Shown here: positions 9,906-21,885 of the stretch, one piece after another
Layout of the letters: the number at the start of each line of letters is the position of its first letter
Position numbering within the stretch: the first letter of the stretch is position 1
DNA from: Lingula anatina
Lineage: Eukaryota > Brachiopoda > Lingulata > Lingulida > Lingulidae
DNA length: 40,039 bases
Reading direction: 5' to 3'
NCBI RefSeq assembly: GCF_001039355.2
Contig: NW_019775835.1
Coordinates: 1 to 40,039 of the forward strand
Notes under the pieces: generated by a model
The model's database searches: none
Seen by the model: only the letters and a program-made list of their open reading frames with translations
What the model was told of the DNA's origin: nothing
Translations under genes and position numbers: made by a program

Positions 9906-11379
9906 CTCTAGAACATCACATGTAACCAAGGAGATGACGTAATGAATGAGACAGTATTGACTGTTAATACAGTGGATATAGTTCTGGTAATTCAAGTTCT
10001 GGATTAACCATTGTTTTCAAGTGAATAAGATCATTAATTGAAGCTTTTATTGGCAATTCTTTGACAGTTTTGTAAAGCATGACTTGAGAACATTGTGTGA
10101 TTTCTCTTTAGATTAATTCCCAAGTTTATTGGACAAGTGCTCCTTAAGTAACCACCTAAAAATGATTTTTTTTTTTAAATTGAAGAGGTTTCCCTTATAG
10201 TATTGGCTGTTGTCCTTCAACAAAACAGAACATTGATTATGAGTTTTGTTTAGTCAGTTGCTAGGGAACATTCTGTTTTACATGACCAGGTCTTTACTTC
10301 TTTTAAGAGAGGACAATTTTTCTTAAAAAGAGGACAAGTATTCTCAGCATTCTCTATAATATATGATCGGCATCCACTACATATTGATATAAAGTGTGAT
10401 TGTGCAAGTATAAATTTGAAGTTTTATACAGCCGGAGTTTATTGACCATAAAATAATCAAGATATTGTCCAAACTTTGAGTGCTCTGCTTGAAATCACTT
10501 GTCAGTCCCCATAAGAAGAATTAAAACTACAAATAAATGCACAACAGACATAGTGATTATGTAACTTATGAGTGAGAATTTACAGATATAAAGTAATAAG
10601 TAGTTTAACATGCAGTTGAGGCATTTGAAATGATAATAATAAAACTGTCAATAAGTACTTGTTCATCATTGAAATTACCCTTCTTGTGTCACATTATGAA
10701 CTTAGATTACATTTTGAGATATATGTAGCCATGGAAAAAATAAATACCAGCTCATAGGTCAGTGTTTTAATGTTGGAATGATTTGTCCAAGTGCACAGTA
10801 TTTACTGAAGATTACAACAACGGATAAAACCAGATTTGCCAAAGGGTCTTTTTGCCAAAGATTACAGATGTAGGAATTGACATGCTGTGTTATTGACTGT
10901 GGTATTAACATAAAACTTTGATGCTGAGTTGAAAATGTCTGGCTGTATTTCTGATTAGATATTGCAAAGACTTTCTCAGAAATGCTCAAAACTACTGAGA
11001 TTTTGCAGGTCATTAGTTAGATTTTTCCAAGACATAATTTGTCTGGTGAATTTCTAATAAGACATGCTGTAGTAGTAGAAAGCTGGAAACTGTCACACAA
11101 GGTCTGATAACTCTGGGATGTGATCAGACATTTTACCAAGACAATCTTTCTCTGAAATTTAATACCAATGAAACTATCAGAGATGATCAGAAATACCCAG
11201 TCAAAGTGACACAAAGTCATTTTCAAACTATTTTTGACTGAGTCTGTTTTCGATTACGTAACCTGATTGGACTTAGATAACATTGGACTTTGCTAAAATG
11301 ATCCTCAATTTGACATTGGAGCTTGGTTTAGTTGGCAAATAGAGCCGTGTGGATTTTACACCCTTCAGACTTTTTTTTT

Positions 11380-11453
11380 AAATTTATTTATTTATTTTTA
11401 TTTATTTATTTATTTATTTATTTATTATTATTTTTTTTTTGGGGGGGGGGGGG
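11380..11453. repeat. (ATTT)n followed by poly-T and poly-G
   Basis: A long ATTT repeat runs into ATT units, a T run and a 13-base G run (11441-11453). This kind of tract often causes sequencing slippage, so the exact length is doubtful. Confidence 0.9.
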
Positions 11454-11660
11454 TCGGTTATTTCCCAGTATCTGCAGTCATTTACTCCAATGTGCACTCT
11501 TCTGTTTATGTTGGGGTAATTACTAACTATTTCCCATCATTTCCTATCAAACTTTCTCAGATGTATCTGCTCATATTCTCGTGGTACTTTTTCAGCTAGA
11601 CAGTCTCCTCCATACAACAGTGCAGAGTGTACTGTAATCAGATGTGTTGACAGTGTTTAC

Positions 11661-11828
11661 CAGGGACGGATTCAGAGATATTTTCTGACAGTCTTCCAAA
11701 TTATCTTTGTTTATCCATCCTCCATTTTTGACAGTCTTCCAACAGAAAAAATCAGATACCCCTCAATGTAAACTTGAAAATCTGACTGTCTTCCGGAAGA
11801 CCCAGAAGACAGCCTAAATCCGCCCCTG
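11661..11828 (+). mobile_element. hAT-like MITE, family A copy 3
   Basis: This 168-bp copy begins CAGGGACGGATTCAG, ends AATCCGCCCCTG, and is flanked by a perfect TTTAC duplication (11656-11660 and 11829-11833). It is clearly the same family as those at 9739 and 6072, with scattered substitutions. It is non-coding. Confidence 0.9.
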
Positions 11829-12073
11829 TTTACAGCTTATTATCTTTAAGCTTTTGTTAATCTTCTCCCTCATGTAAGATTGTGTAACATGTGGCCATAC
11901 ATTTCCGTTTGCATAATGTGACATGTAGCAATGATTACTGCTAGAGTTTTACATTTATTTTGTAATTATTGCTCTACAGACCCTGAGTTTTATTCAGAAT
12001 ACAGCCACAATCACCTGAACTATGCGTATGCCTTTTATACACCACAATTACAGTTATCATATATATTATGCAC

Positions 12074-12075
<2 letters not shown>

Positions 12076-12104
<29 letters not shown>
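12076..12104. repeat. (GA)n microsatellite
   Basis: About 14 GA units in intron 2. They give an artefactual Glu-Arg repeat in one frame. Confidence 0.95.
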
Positions 12105-12107
<3 letters not shown>

Positions 12108-13905
12108 AAAGTGAATCAGCTAGCGAGATATTGTAAGGCAGAACTGCCTTCAAGATATTTTATCTGGTTGGGGCACGTACGTATACCTTTTTCATAATGT
12201 ATCGTTAAATATGAATATTGACCTTGGGTTTGAGTTGTTGCTTATGTAAATAGCTGATTGTTCAGTAATTACCACCCTTAGGAAGTCATCAAAGATTACT
12301 TCTTGCTGTGCTTTATAATGATGACTCCAGCTACCACATATATTACTGTTTCTATGAATCACAGGTGGTATTTAATATGTTTGGTAATTTACTTATTTGT
12401 TGCTTGATTGCTTCCTTGATTGATGAATTGATTTTTAACAAATTGTTTTAAAACTGGTTTGATTAATTGAGCGATTGAATTATTTACTGATTGGTTATTA
12501 ACTGGAATTGCCATCCAAAGTTGATTGATTATTATTTTTTTTTTTTTCTGATAGATCAATTACTAGGGTAACCATTCTCATTAGGGGGACGTGCAGGAAT
12601 CACATTGCTTCCATCTGTCTCACCTAACACATTCTACTGGCACAACCAGAAGCAATGTCCACAACCCTCCACTTCCAAAGTCTGTTATCTAGATATCTGG
12701 GTGTTATATTCCCCCCCCCCCCCCCAACCTCTATCTCTTCTGTCCTTATCACCTTTTCAAGATTTTTTTAAAGTTTCGTTTTCTTCTCTAATTTAAAACT
12801 TCTTTTTTAAAAAAAATAATAATAATAACTGTTGGGACTTCTACTCAGCTGCTGAAATTGGACTTAATTGCGGAAAGTTGACTTTCAGAACTGAAACTTT
12901 ACTCATGTTCATGTTTGATTATCTCAAATAAGTTTTTAAATAAAATACTGTGTAAATATGTCAATATATTTTTTTATCGTTATTGTGTCTCAAGAGTGAA
13001 AAAAATGATAGCAGTCTTAACAATTTTATAGGCATGGGTTGCATCCAGCATTTGTGTTAGCTAGAACTTAGCTTGAAAACTGAAACTTCCTTATTTTCAT
13101 GTCCAACTCTATGAAGCGTAATAACCACTTGAAAGACAAGAGCTAGTTAGAAAAGAACCCATGTCTGTGATTTCTCCCCATTGTGTTCCACAGGTTTAAA
13201 GCTTTGTTTTGCATTAACTGCCAGCAGTCATGAGTAATTTAATGGCCGCAGCCTGCCAGAAATTGTAAAAGCGAAAAAGATCGGAAAAAGAAAAATAGGC
13301 ATGTCAGGCATGTCAGTTGAGCACCAATAGATGCTAGTACAGAACACATGACACCTCAATGGGGCCCTGCTTGTTATAGTTAATTGGACGTGAAAGTAAA
13401 ATGTTGTAGCACTTGAAAACGGTTTTACTCATTAAATTTTTACAGTTGGTTGGGCAGTTTTTTTTACTCCTGTTAGTAGTTGAACAATGGGAAAATGTAA
13501 GGGAAAAAAATCCAGGCTCCTTCATTGAATAAAAGTGGGCAGTGGTTTGCTGATTAAAAAAAATCTATAAGTAAGAAAAAGTTTATGTTAAGTTAGCATA
13601 CCCCATAAATTACCAAAATACCATTTACTATATTAAAAATGCATGTACATTTCATTAAGATATGCAACTGTGGAAATAAAATGAATGGAAAATCTCCATA
13701 GGAAAAGTGTGTAATTTAATGTCATGTTGCTATGGCAACAGCCATCACAGTGATAGAGTGGTTGTAGGAGGGGAGAAGAGGGGTTGAGACATTTGTTTAC
13801 ATGGCTTTAGGAGGTCATAAAAGCTTTACTTAATGTAACCAACACTGGGCATTGCCTTACTGAGTTCTTATGTGTTGGACTCCCTTAATAAAGATAGGAT
13901 GGAGC

Positions 13906-14315
13906 AGGCCTGTAGCCAGCATTTTCAAAAAAAAAAAAAAAGAAAAAAAAATGGTGGTTGGGGGGCTATTTCAGAAATAGTAGACTGTTTACAATGAAGC
14001 CTTTGTGGACTTGGATCAAATTTTTACCCAGAGGGGACTTTTTCCAACAAGAAAGATGGTGCGTTCAACACCCCCCTCCCTCCCTGAGCCTCCCTTTCCC
14101 CTGGCTATAGGCCTGGTGGTGGTTTACTGTTCAAACAAAATCTATCTTTTTGGCAGGAAAAGATCCACTCTGGATCAGTTTCTAGATGTCATTTTCTAGT
14201 TGGTCAGCTATTGAGGAGTTATATGGAAAAAGGGCCACTTTTTCAGAAAAATAACCCTATCACCCCCCCCCCCCCCTCTCCTTTTCTCTTTTGAAATTGC
14301 TGGCTATACAGACCT
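13906..14315. mobile_element. AGGCCTGTAGCC-family MITE, complete copy
   Basis: This copy of about 410 bp begins AGGCCTGTAGCCAGCATTTTC followed by A-runs. It ends, after a 14-base C run (14263-14276), with TTTTGAAATTGCTGGCTATACAGACCT, the inverted terminus. AGC flanks both sides (13903-13905 and 14316-14318), a possible 3-bp target duplication that other members do not share. No transposase frame is present. Confidence 0.65.
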
Positions 14316-14860
14316 AGCAACGGTATTTGAATTTACAAGTATAGTTATCCAATAATCCATATATGCAGGCTTTGATTTTCTTTCAACTAGGGGGACTATT
14401 ACATGAATGATCCAGTTACTAGTATGTAGCCTTGGGGTCATATAGCAGTTCTAAACACTACAAAAGCACTGACCAACAGCGGGAACAATACAGCAACAAA
14501 ACAAGGTTGCATTATTGTAAACAAATAAACAAACACGCATATTCCTTGCTTTTATTTACTAGTGACCTTTGTGTATTTTTCTTAGCCAGGGTCAGATTTG
14601 GAGTGTAGTTATAATCATAGAGAATCGTACTTCTGGATTTGGGTGATTTGAAATGGAGGCCGTCGTCCTGGTTGGTTCGTTACTATGGTTAGTGTCCAAG
14701 ATTAAGAAATAACGGTAGATTAAAAAAAGATGTTTTATTTTAGAAATTTGTTTTATAAAAGTGACCAGTAATCAGGATAGATTTAATCTTGTGGAGTAGA
14801 GGTTTAGAGGTGGGTATTTACTTGTTGAATTATTTTATAGCCTATATACCTAATATTTAC

Positions 14861-14862
<2 letters not shown>

Positions 14863-14908
<46 letters not shown>

Positions 14909-14936
14909 AGAGAGAGAGAGAGAGAAAGAGAGAGAT
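14863..14936. repeat. Compound (GT)n(GA)n microsatellite
   Basis: About 22 GT units pass directly into about 14 GA units with one interruption. All open frames over it are repeat artefacts. Confidence 0.95.
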
Positions 14937-16096
14937 TGAAAAAATTAGGCAGTCACAGAAGCTGCACATTTGGCCATACTTAAATTGATATCGATACAAA
15001 ACCCCCGGAAAGATGATAATTTTCAGAAGAAAAAAATATAAGAATGACACTAAAATAGGGCCATATTGAGGCATTTTTACACAGTTAGGCCATAAATATG
15101 AAACATAAACCTGTCCTGGGGGTGTGAGTCTTTGTCCTCCAGGTTCAGACCAAAGAGCTCAATCTTTCACCTCCAAGGGGAATTGTTTGATGCTGGTCTT
15201 GGTTGTCACATATTAATGATTGGAGACACAAGATATAACGGTGTCATCTGTCTATTTGGGACCCCTCGGTGGCTGTGGAGTGACAGGTCATGAAAGGGGC
15301 TGAAATTATGGCATGCGTGTATGCTTTTTTTTTCTTTTTTTTTAAATCTTTAGTTGCTAGTTCTTTTAGGAGTAGTGTAAATGTCACCAGGGAGAGAGAG
15401 TAAATTACACAGGGAAATGTGAAATGACTTTTTTATCATTCACATGCAGCCGAACTAAATTTTTTTGATTTTTCAATATAATAATAATTTTTCTGGTATC
15501 TGCATGAAAGAAAATTCGACTAAAGATAATAAACAAAAGTTAGAGTATAGAACTGGAGAGAATAGAGTAAAGTATCCATTACACATCTATTCTTGCTAGA
15601 ATTAGAGGACTAAAGTGACACCTGAATAATAAAATTGACAAAACAATTATAAAAACTTGCAGAATATACATGCAAGATATTTATACAAACACACATAGTA
15701 AAACTGTATTGACCTCTAAAACAACCTTGTTAACATGGAACAAAACTGTGTTTCTGGATATTGCAAAAGAACAGAATCAATGTATTGATACAATTAATTC
15801 TGATCATGTGAAATTATTGACTCTGAGGGGTGTTGAAATTACCCAGATTCAGGAGTCTTATGGGCTTTAATGACCATGTGTTGTGAATGGCAATATTTGC
15901 TTTGGGTTTGGTGGCTATATATATACATGTATATATTTTTTGTACTAATACTAGTACTTAATACCAAATCTCTATGCTTGAAATGACACGAGAGTCCTTT
16001 AGTAAAGATTAAGCATGTCTTTGATGTTGTTGGTAGTTGCTGATATTGGAGGTACATTTTATGGTAATGACTTGATCTTTTCATTGGAGGGGGAGC

Positions 16097-16111
16097 GGGG
16101 GGGGGGGGGGG
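16097..16111. repeat. Poly-G run
   Basis: A run of 15 G within a purine-rich segment in intron 2. Confidence 0.9.
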
Positions 16112-16572
16112 AGGGGTTATGAATTTTAGAGATACTGTATATTTTAAGGCCATGAAATCTTTAAATTAGAACATTCCTTCTGAGTGGCAGCCCCAATAAA
16201 CTGTAAAGCAGGTTACTCTGTACTGAGTAGTTCTATTCTGTACAATAAAAGCACAGCAATTTCTACATCGTGTGATATATTTTCAATGATTCCAAAATTA
16301 TGTATCTGAAAGATTGATAACTTTCCCCCGTTGAAAAAGTTGAGTCATTGCAGTAGTTTGTGAAGATTGTCACACTCGGGGTGCCTGAACCAAACTAGAA
16401 ATAATATCAGGATTTGGGAAAGGTGGCAGAAAATAAAAATGAATAAAAAGATAAACAGATAAATAAATAAATAAATATTAATAATATTATAAAAGGATAA
16501 TAAAAATGGTCATAAATACATTTGAAATAATAGAATTAAATAGTTTTTAATATATACTTTTTAAACACCCCC

Positions 16573-16997
16573 NNNNNNNNNNNNNNNNNNNNNNNNNNNN
16601 NNNNNNNNNNNNNNNNNNNNNNNNNNNNNNNNNNNNNNNNNNNNNNNNNNNNNNNNNNNNNNNNNNNNNNNNNNNNNNNNNNNNNNNNNNNNNNNNNNNN
16701 NNNNNNNNNNNNNNNNNNNNNNNNNNNNNNNNNNNNNNNNNNNNNNNNNNNNNNNNNNNNNNNNNNNNNNNNNNNNNNNNNNNNNNNNNNNNNNNNNNNN
16801 NNNNNNNNNNNNNNNNNNNNNNNNNNNNNNNNNNNNNNNNNNNNNNNNNNNNNNNNNNNNNNNNNNNNNNNNNNNNNNNNNNNNNNNNNNNNNNNNNNNN
16901 NNNNNNNNNNNNNNNNNNNNNNNNNNNNNNNNNNNNNNNNNNNNNNNNNNNNNNNNNNNNNNNNNNNNNNNNNNNNNNNNNNNNNNNNNNNNNNNNN
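16573..16997. other. Assembly gap (425 N)
   Basis: Unknown sequence. The left edge reads TACTTTTTAAACACCCCC. On the right, about 100 bases of A-rich low-complexity sequence are followed by TACTTTTTTAAACCCCC and a 20-base C run at 17124-17143. The likeness of the two edges suggests the assembler failed on one homopolymer-rich locus. The predicted protein crossing the gap is meaningless. Confidence 0.95.
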
Positions 16998-17143
16998 AAA
17001 AAAAAAAAAAAAAAAAATAAAAAAAAAAAAAAAAATTTAAAAAATAAAAAAGGAAAAAAAAAAATGTCAAAAAAACAGTTTGAAAAAAAAAAATAAAAAT
17101 TTTTAAAATATTACTTTTTTAAACCCCCCCCCCCCCCCCCCCC
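16998..17143. repeat. Poly-A-rich low-complexity tract and poly-C run
   Basis: Almost pure A with scattered T and G to about 17100, then a 20-base C run at 17124-17143. This may be poor-quality sequence beside the gap. Confidence 0.8.
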
Positions 17144-18130
17144 ACTTCTTGTCCTTTTCTAAGTGAGACTTGATGAATTTGATTCAATGGATAAATGGTC
17201 AAGAATAATGTGAACTTTCTGTAAACATTGTAAACAAAGCCCACTTTTATAAACAGTATCCATGGAACATCATGGCTTGGTTCAATATTTTGTCATGTCA
17301 AGTCTTTGTATCTCTTCTAGCCAATGGCGTGTAATAAAAACTAGACACATGGGTCATTACCCTGGATTTCCTGGACAAATGGTCATAGAGAAATTTTCCG
17401 TGAAAATTGATCTTTATTGAAAATATTTATTTTACCATCGCACAGGTGCTGGATGCTCAGAAAAAAAAAAAATGAAGCTCTGATACTTTTGTGGAATCTG
17501 CTCCTGAAAGGGTGCATTGGAAGTGAAACTTCACTTTTCACATAGATACGCATATATGCTGTAAGAAGATTGCTAAAATTTAGTTTTCTCAGAGGTGCAA
17601 AATGACAACATCCAAACAACAAATATGAATTGGAGATTATATTCACTGGTTTACAGTATAAATTAAAGTAATCAATATAAGTCGACTATTTCTTGCATTA
17701 TCCAGACTGTGTGAAGAGTTTCAGATATTAAGTAGGAAAAGCTTAAAAGTTCAAGGCTTCAAACAAATATTCTGATTGTTTTAGGGAGGAATTGGATATG
17801 TACAGGTAAATTTTTATTAATTTTTGGATGGAAAGAGATTATGTGACTAGTTACAAAGGAGAGTTAAAGAATGGAAATAATCTTTGTGGAAAAATTATAG
17901 TTCTAAATTGGTGAACGGTGACCAGCATCAAACAGTACTCCATTTTTATCTGTAAAATTTTCACTTGGAAATTGAGAAAATTGATAGTTAAATCACTTAT
18001 CAATATCACTCTCTCTGTTGGATCATGAATTTTACTTATTTAGATGAAGTTTCAGCATTTTGAATTATAATACATGTTTGAGTGCCATGAGGAATTATTA
18101 TTCAGAAGATTTTGTTTCATTTTTATTAAA

Positions 18131-18177
18131 AAAGAAAGAAAGAATGAATGAATGAATGAATGAATGAATGAATGAAA
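18131..18177. repeat. (GAAA)n(GAAT)n microsatellite
   Basis: A few GAAA units followed by about nine GAAT units in intron 2. Confidence 0.9.
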
Positions 18178-18850
18178 GACAATGCCTGATATGGCATTTA
18201 CAAGTAGAATATATAAACTGAAGAGAATGTTGTCAATAGAATGCAATATTTGAATATATTTTACAACATTTATTGAATGATATTTTAATGATATTAATAC
18301 TTCCTTTGGTACTTTAAGTGATAATAATCACTTCCTTTAGTACTGAAACGGCTACATTTTGCTTTTATCACAAGAGCATCGTCAAGTTAAATGGCCACAA
18401 AATGTATAATATTTATTGCATTTAAATAGAATTTACCCTTATCAATAGGAAAACAGATCACAGGACATGTAGAGATCTAACATGGCAGATCTAAGACAGG
18501 TCAATGGAATGAGAATTGCTCAACAGATACATGGGTACGAGTGAGTTCGCAGAGGTGTATACGCCGGGAGACATTGTGACATTTTTAAAAGAGTGAATTT
18601 TGAAGGATAGCACCAGTGACTGTCATTATCTCATCAGTTATAACCCAGTGTGATTATTGAATATTTTCTGACACAGTGAAGGATTGTGGCCTGCGGTATT
18701 CTCTCTCTTCATGGTTTTACCCACTGCAATATACAATCTACCAGTAGGAACATTGATTTAACAATTGCCTTGCACCACAATACCTGTAAAACTGTAGCAG
18801 GGCCAGTAAAAGTTTGTATTTTTTTTCAATTATTATAAACAAGATCCCAG

Positions 18851-19027
18851 TTCTCTTACCAAAACAACATATTCACTACAAATTACTCTGAGAAACTTGA
18901 TGGACATTTCACTATGCACCCACGCTGCAAGCACAAGCCTCTGGCAGCCATTGTAAATTCGGATAGTGTAACCAAGAGCCGTGCACGGCGCATGCTTGAG
19001 GGCGAGGTGCGGGACTTGTATTTGCAG
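18851..19027 (+). CDS. Internal exon 3, unknown protein with charged helix-like end
   Basis: The acceptor is a T-rich tract followed by GATCCCAG|TTC at 18850/18851, and the donor TTTGCAG|GTAAGC at 19027/19028. The 177 nt are open in one frame and in phase 0 at both ends, so they join the preceding exon without a shift. The second half is much richer in G+C than the intron. It encodes MHPRCKHKPLAAIVNS, then SVTKSRARRMLEGEVRDLYLQ. The last part is strongly charged and could form an amphipathic helix. The AT-rich first third (FSYQNNIFTTNYSEKLDGHF) is less certain, and the exon could begin later or at the ATG at 18914. I do not recognise a domain. Confidence 0.65.
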
Positions 19028-21235
19028 GTAAGCAGCCTTTTTTATTATTTCACACCATTGGCCTTTTCTTTTTTTGGTGAGGATTGTATACAGATTTGGT
19101 CATTATTTGTTTTACTTTGATTTATTTATATATTTATTGAACTGTAGGATAGATAATTTACTGATGTTACAGGGAAACATACACATTTTTTTTTCTCTGT
19201 ATGAAAATTGTTCTTGAGCTTTAAAATGCTAGATTAGGGACTTATTAATGAAATATAATCACCAAACAAAGGGAAAAAAAAGATCAGGAAGTCCGCTAGA
19301 TTAATTGTTCTACACTTGTTATACTGGCATAGAAAGCAACGGCAGTGATCAATCCCAGTGATTGCTTTAACCCTATCAGATCCCAATAGAAACATTGTTG
19401 TAGTTTTCCAGATGGCCAGAGCGCCATGACATCTAATTATTGAAATGTCTTTATTTTGCATTCATTGATTTGTTCAGTTTTCCACATTTGGGATGAATGC
19501 TCTTTTAATGTTTGCGGTGTAATTTCATTCCGTCTTTCATACATTTTCCCTACTGTTTTACTCATTGTAGTAGTTATTTAACTTTCATTGATCTTATGCA
19601 GGGTTATGACTCATTTAATTCTAGCAAAATTAATTATTTATATTTCACAGAGTAGTTTTGTTAATACTGTAACAGCTGAACAGAATATTTGACAGTTATT
19701 TATTTTATTTATTTATTTTTTTTTTTTGTGTGTGTTTATTTAGAATGGTTTTGAAAATGAGTAACTGTTATTTGAAATTCTTCAAATAATAAAGTCAGTT
19801 CAATATAATCAAGGTATTGGCAGTTCAATTAAAGTCTTAAGATTTTGTCTTTGGCTGAATACATCTCTTAAAATAGGTAAAAAATCACAGTTATATACAC
19901 TATGGTGCAGTCTGATTGACAGTCTGCAGTTTTTGTCTTTGTCTGAATGCGGCTCTAATAGTGGGTTAAAAATCATGGTTGTGTACTATACTGCAGTGTG
20001 CAGTTTTTGTCTTTGTCTGTATGCGGCTTAAAAATTATTAGGTTAAAAATCATGGTTATTTTTGTAGGCTAATTATATTGAAGTATGATTGACAGTCCGC
20101 AGTTTTTGTTTTTTGTCTGAATGCGGCTGTAACAGCAGGTTAAAAATCATGCACCATCACGCCTGGGTTAACATGGCGTGAAATGGGGCATTATTGTCAG
20201 TAATTTGTCAAACAAGACTTAGCTGTCAGCAGGAACGGGGTCTAATGGTTTCCCCATCTAGGGGGTATAGGGTTGTCAATGTAACAGAGCTTATGAAGTT
20301 ACTGTTATGATTGTTGTGATAAATAAAAAATAATCTATGCACTAGCTAGCTGCTAAGCAGTTGATATCACTTTGTTGTTGTATTGTTTAAGAACAATGAA
20401 ATTGTAGGGTAAATAGAGAAGGGAATACATTGGAAAGTGTGATATAGGATGAAGTACATTGATGACTTTTTAGTTAGTTTTTGTTGTGTATTTGCTGCTA
20501 CTTGAAGTAATTACGTAAATGAAATTTGACCAGTTAGGACAAAGTAATTGTCATCATAACACTAACCAAGTTATAGTTTTCATCAGCTTGTAGTATTGTA
20601 GGTTGTACTGATAAATCTCAGCTGTTGCCTTAAATTTGATTCATTAGATAAATGACTTTGCATTTTCATACCATAGAAAGTGATTTTCACATGTATGTTC
20701 ATGAATGCATGTACATTGTGCATCTTTTTGTCTCCTAACCTGACAAAATGGTGCAGGAACCCCAGCATGCACTTTTCTGCTGCTTGTTTTGCTTTTTTTT
20801 TCTATAAATAGGAGAGAGGGAGAGATAAAAAAATTGTAAAAAGTATACATGCAAGCACATTTACAACTCTTATCAAGATCAAGTCTGTTTTAAGAGTCCA
20901 GTCAGTGGATGACTGTTTCTTTGACTTAATTTACTTGTTTTAACATTTAAAATGTGTTTTATCTGGCATTACAGGCCATATGTGCCTGAAATAGTCTCAA
21001 CACATTTTTCTCCTCTGTTTTCTCCTTACAAATTTTTTTTTTTTTTTTTGCCATGTTCTTGTTTTTCCCAAATGTTATTCACTGGTGCTTGTACAAATAC
21101 ATAACAAGTTTTTGAGGACAAGTTGTTACTTGAACACACTTTTATGTGCTTTTTTTCTTGGTTTATGCATGTGTTTATGTATGTCTGTGTTTTGTTTATT
21201 TTTTTATTTATCTGCATCCTTAAACATTTTTTCAG
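19028..21235 (+). other. Putative intron 3
   Basis: A 2.2-kb interval after the donor at 19028. Apart from the degenerate tandem repeat at 19841-20150 and an ATTT-rich stretch near 19700, it holds nothing I can name. Confidence 0.35.
19841..20150. repeat. Degenerate tandem repeat, 72-100 bp spacing
   Basis: Four units carry GCAGTTTTTGTCTTTGTCTG-like sequence, AATGCGGCT, then GGTTAAAAATCATGGTT. They lie at about 19843, 19931, 20003 and 20103. The spacing varies through indels. It is an old minisatellite-like expansion between exon 3 and the candidate exon 4. Confidence 0.75.
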
Positions 21236-21304
21236 GACATCACCGGAGAAGACCTTGTTTTGTTTGGTTTCAAATTTCATTGGTATATGCTTTTCAAACA
21301 GGCG
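21236..21304 (+). CDS. Candidate exon 4, weak
   Basis: A strong acceptor (a T-rich tract, then CATTTTTTCAG) precedes 69 open nucleotides reading DITGEDLVLFGFKFHW followed by YMLFKQA. A modest donor, GCG|GTGAAT, follows at 21304/21305; an alternative is CATTG|GTATAT at 21281/21282. The phase is 0 at the start, matching the end of exon 3. If neither donor is used, the frame stops at 21327 and this would be a terminal exon. The segment is short and the reading is by eye, so it may be chance. Confidence 0.33.
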
Positions 21305-21837
21305 GTGAATAATTCTAATTTGCTTTAAAAAGCAGTTGTGCTTTCTCAGTTCTCAATGCAACTGCCCTCAACTGACTTACATACAATATTACATCAATTA
21401 CTGAGGGTTTTGTAACATTTAGGAAAATGCAGTTTAGAGTTACTAGAATTGATGGAAAACAGCATGGCTGATGATAGATACCATTGCATAAAATCTTTTT
21501 TGTTTTCGTTCTCTTTTATCTCTCCTCTATTGCATGTTTTCAAGAGATATAGTTACCTGTTCATGATCGTAAGACAGATGGAAGATTTGGGTGTTTGCCT
21601 AAATGTGTCTTGGCAACGAAATACAAGAGACTCTTACATGACCCCATCATACACGGCAGAGTTCATCTGTCTTTGTTTCTTTTTTTATTTTTTATTATTG
21701 ACACTATTGAATGACATTGCATTTCGATATTGGATTGCTTTTTTGTTTTTCTTTCTTTTTTCTGTTCAGAATCTCTGAATGAATGCTTAGATTACCCAGG
21801 TTTGCTGACAAAATCGTTTGGTACTCTAGGAAGGGTT

Positions 21838-21883
<46 letters not shown>
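21838..21883. repeat. (GT)n microsatellite
   Basis: About 23 GT units followed by an imperfect GT/CA-rich tail to about 21910. Confidence 0.95.

Positions 21884-21885
<2 letters not shown>

Larger units (their letters stand above)
9209..18850 (+). other. Putative intron 2
   Basis: A 9.6-kb interval between two phase-0 boundaries. It holds two 168-bp hAT-like MITEs, one AGGCCTGTAGCC-family element, several microsatellites and the 425-base N gap. Because of the gap an exon could be hidden here. The open frame at 15670-15870 follows a possible acceptor but ends in a stop, not a donor, and is not called. Confidence 0.5.

Noticed and set aside
15670-15870. 66-codon frame after a possible acceptor in intron 2
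   Set aside because: It ends in a stop with no donor, has AT-rich codon use, and does not fit the exon chain; a rare terminal exon cannot be excluded.
16561-17070. 169-codon frame across the N gap
   Set aside because: It is made of N and poly-A complement (poly-Phe), so it is not a protein.
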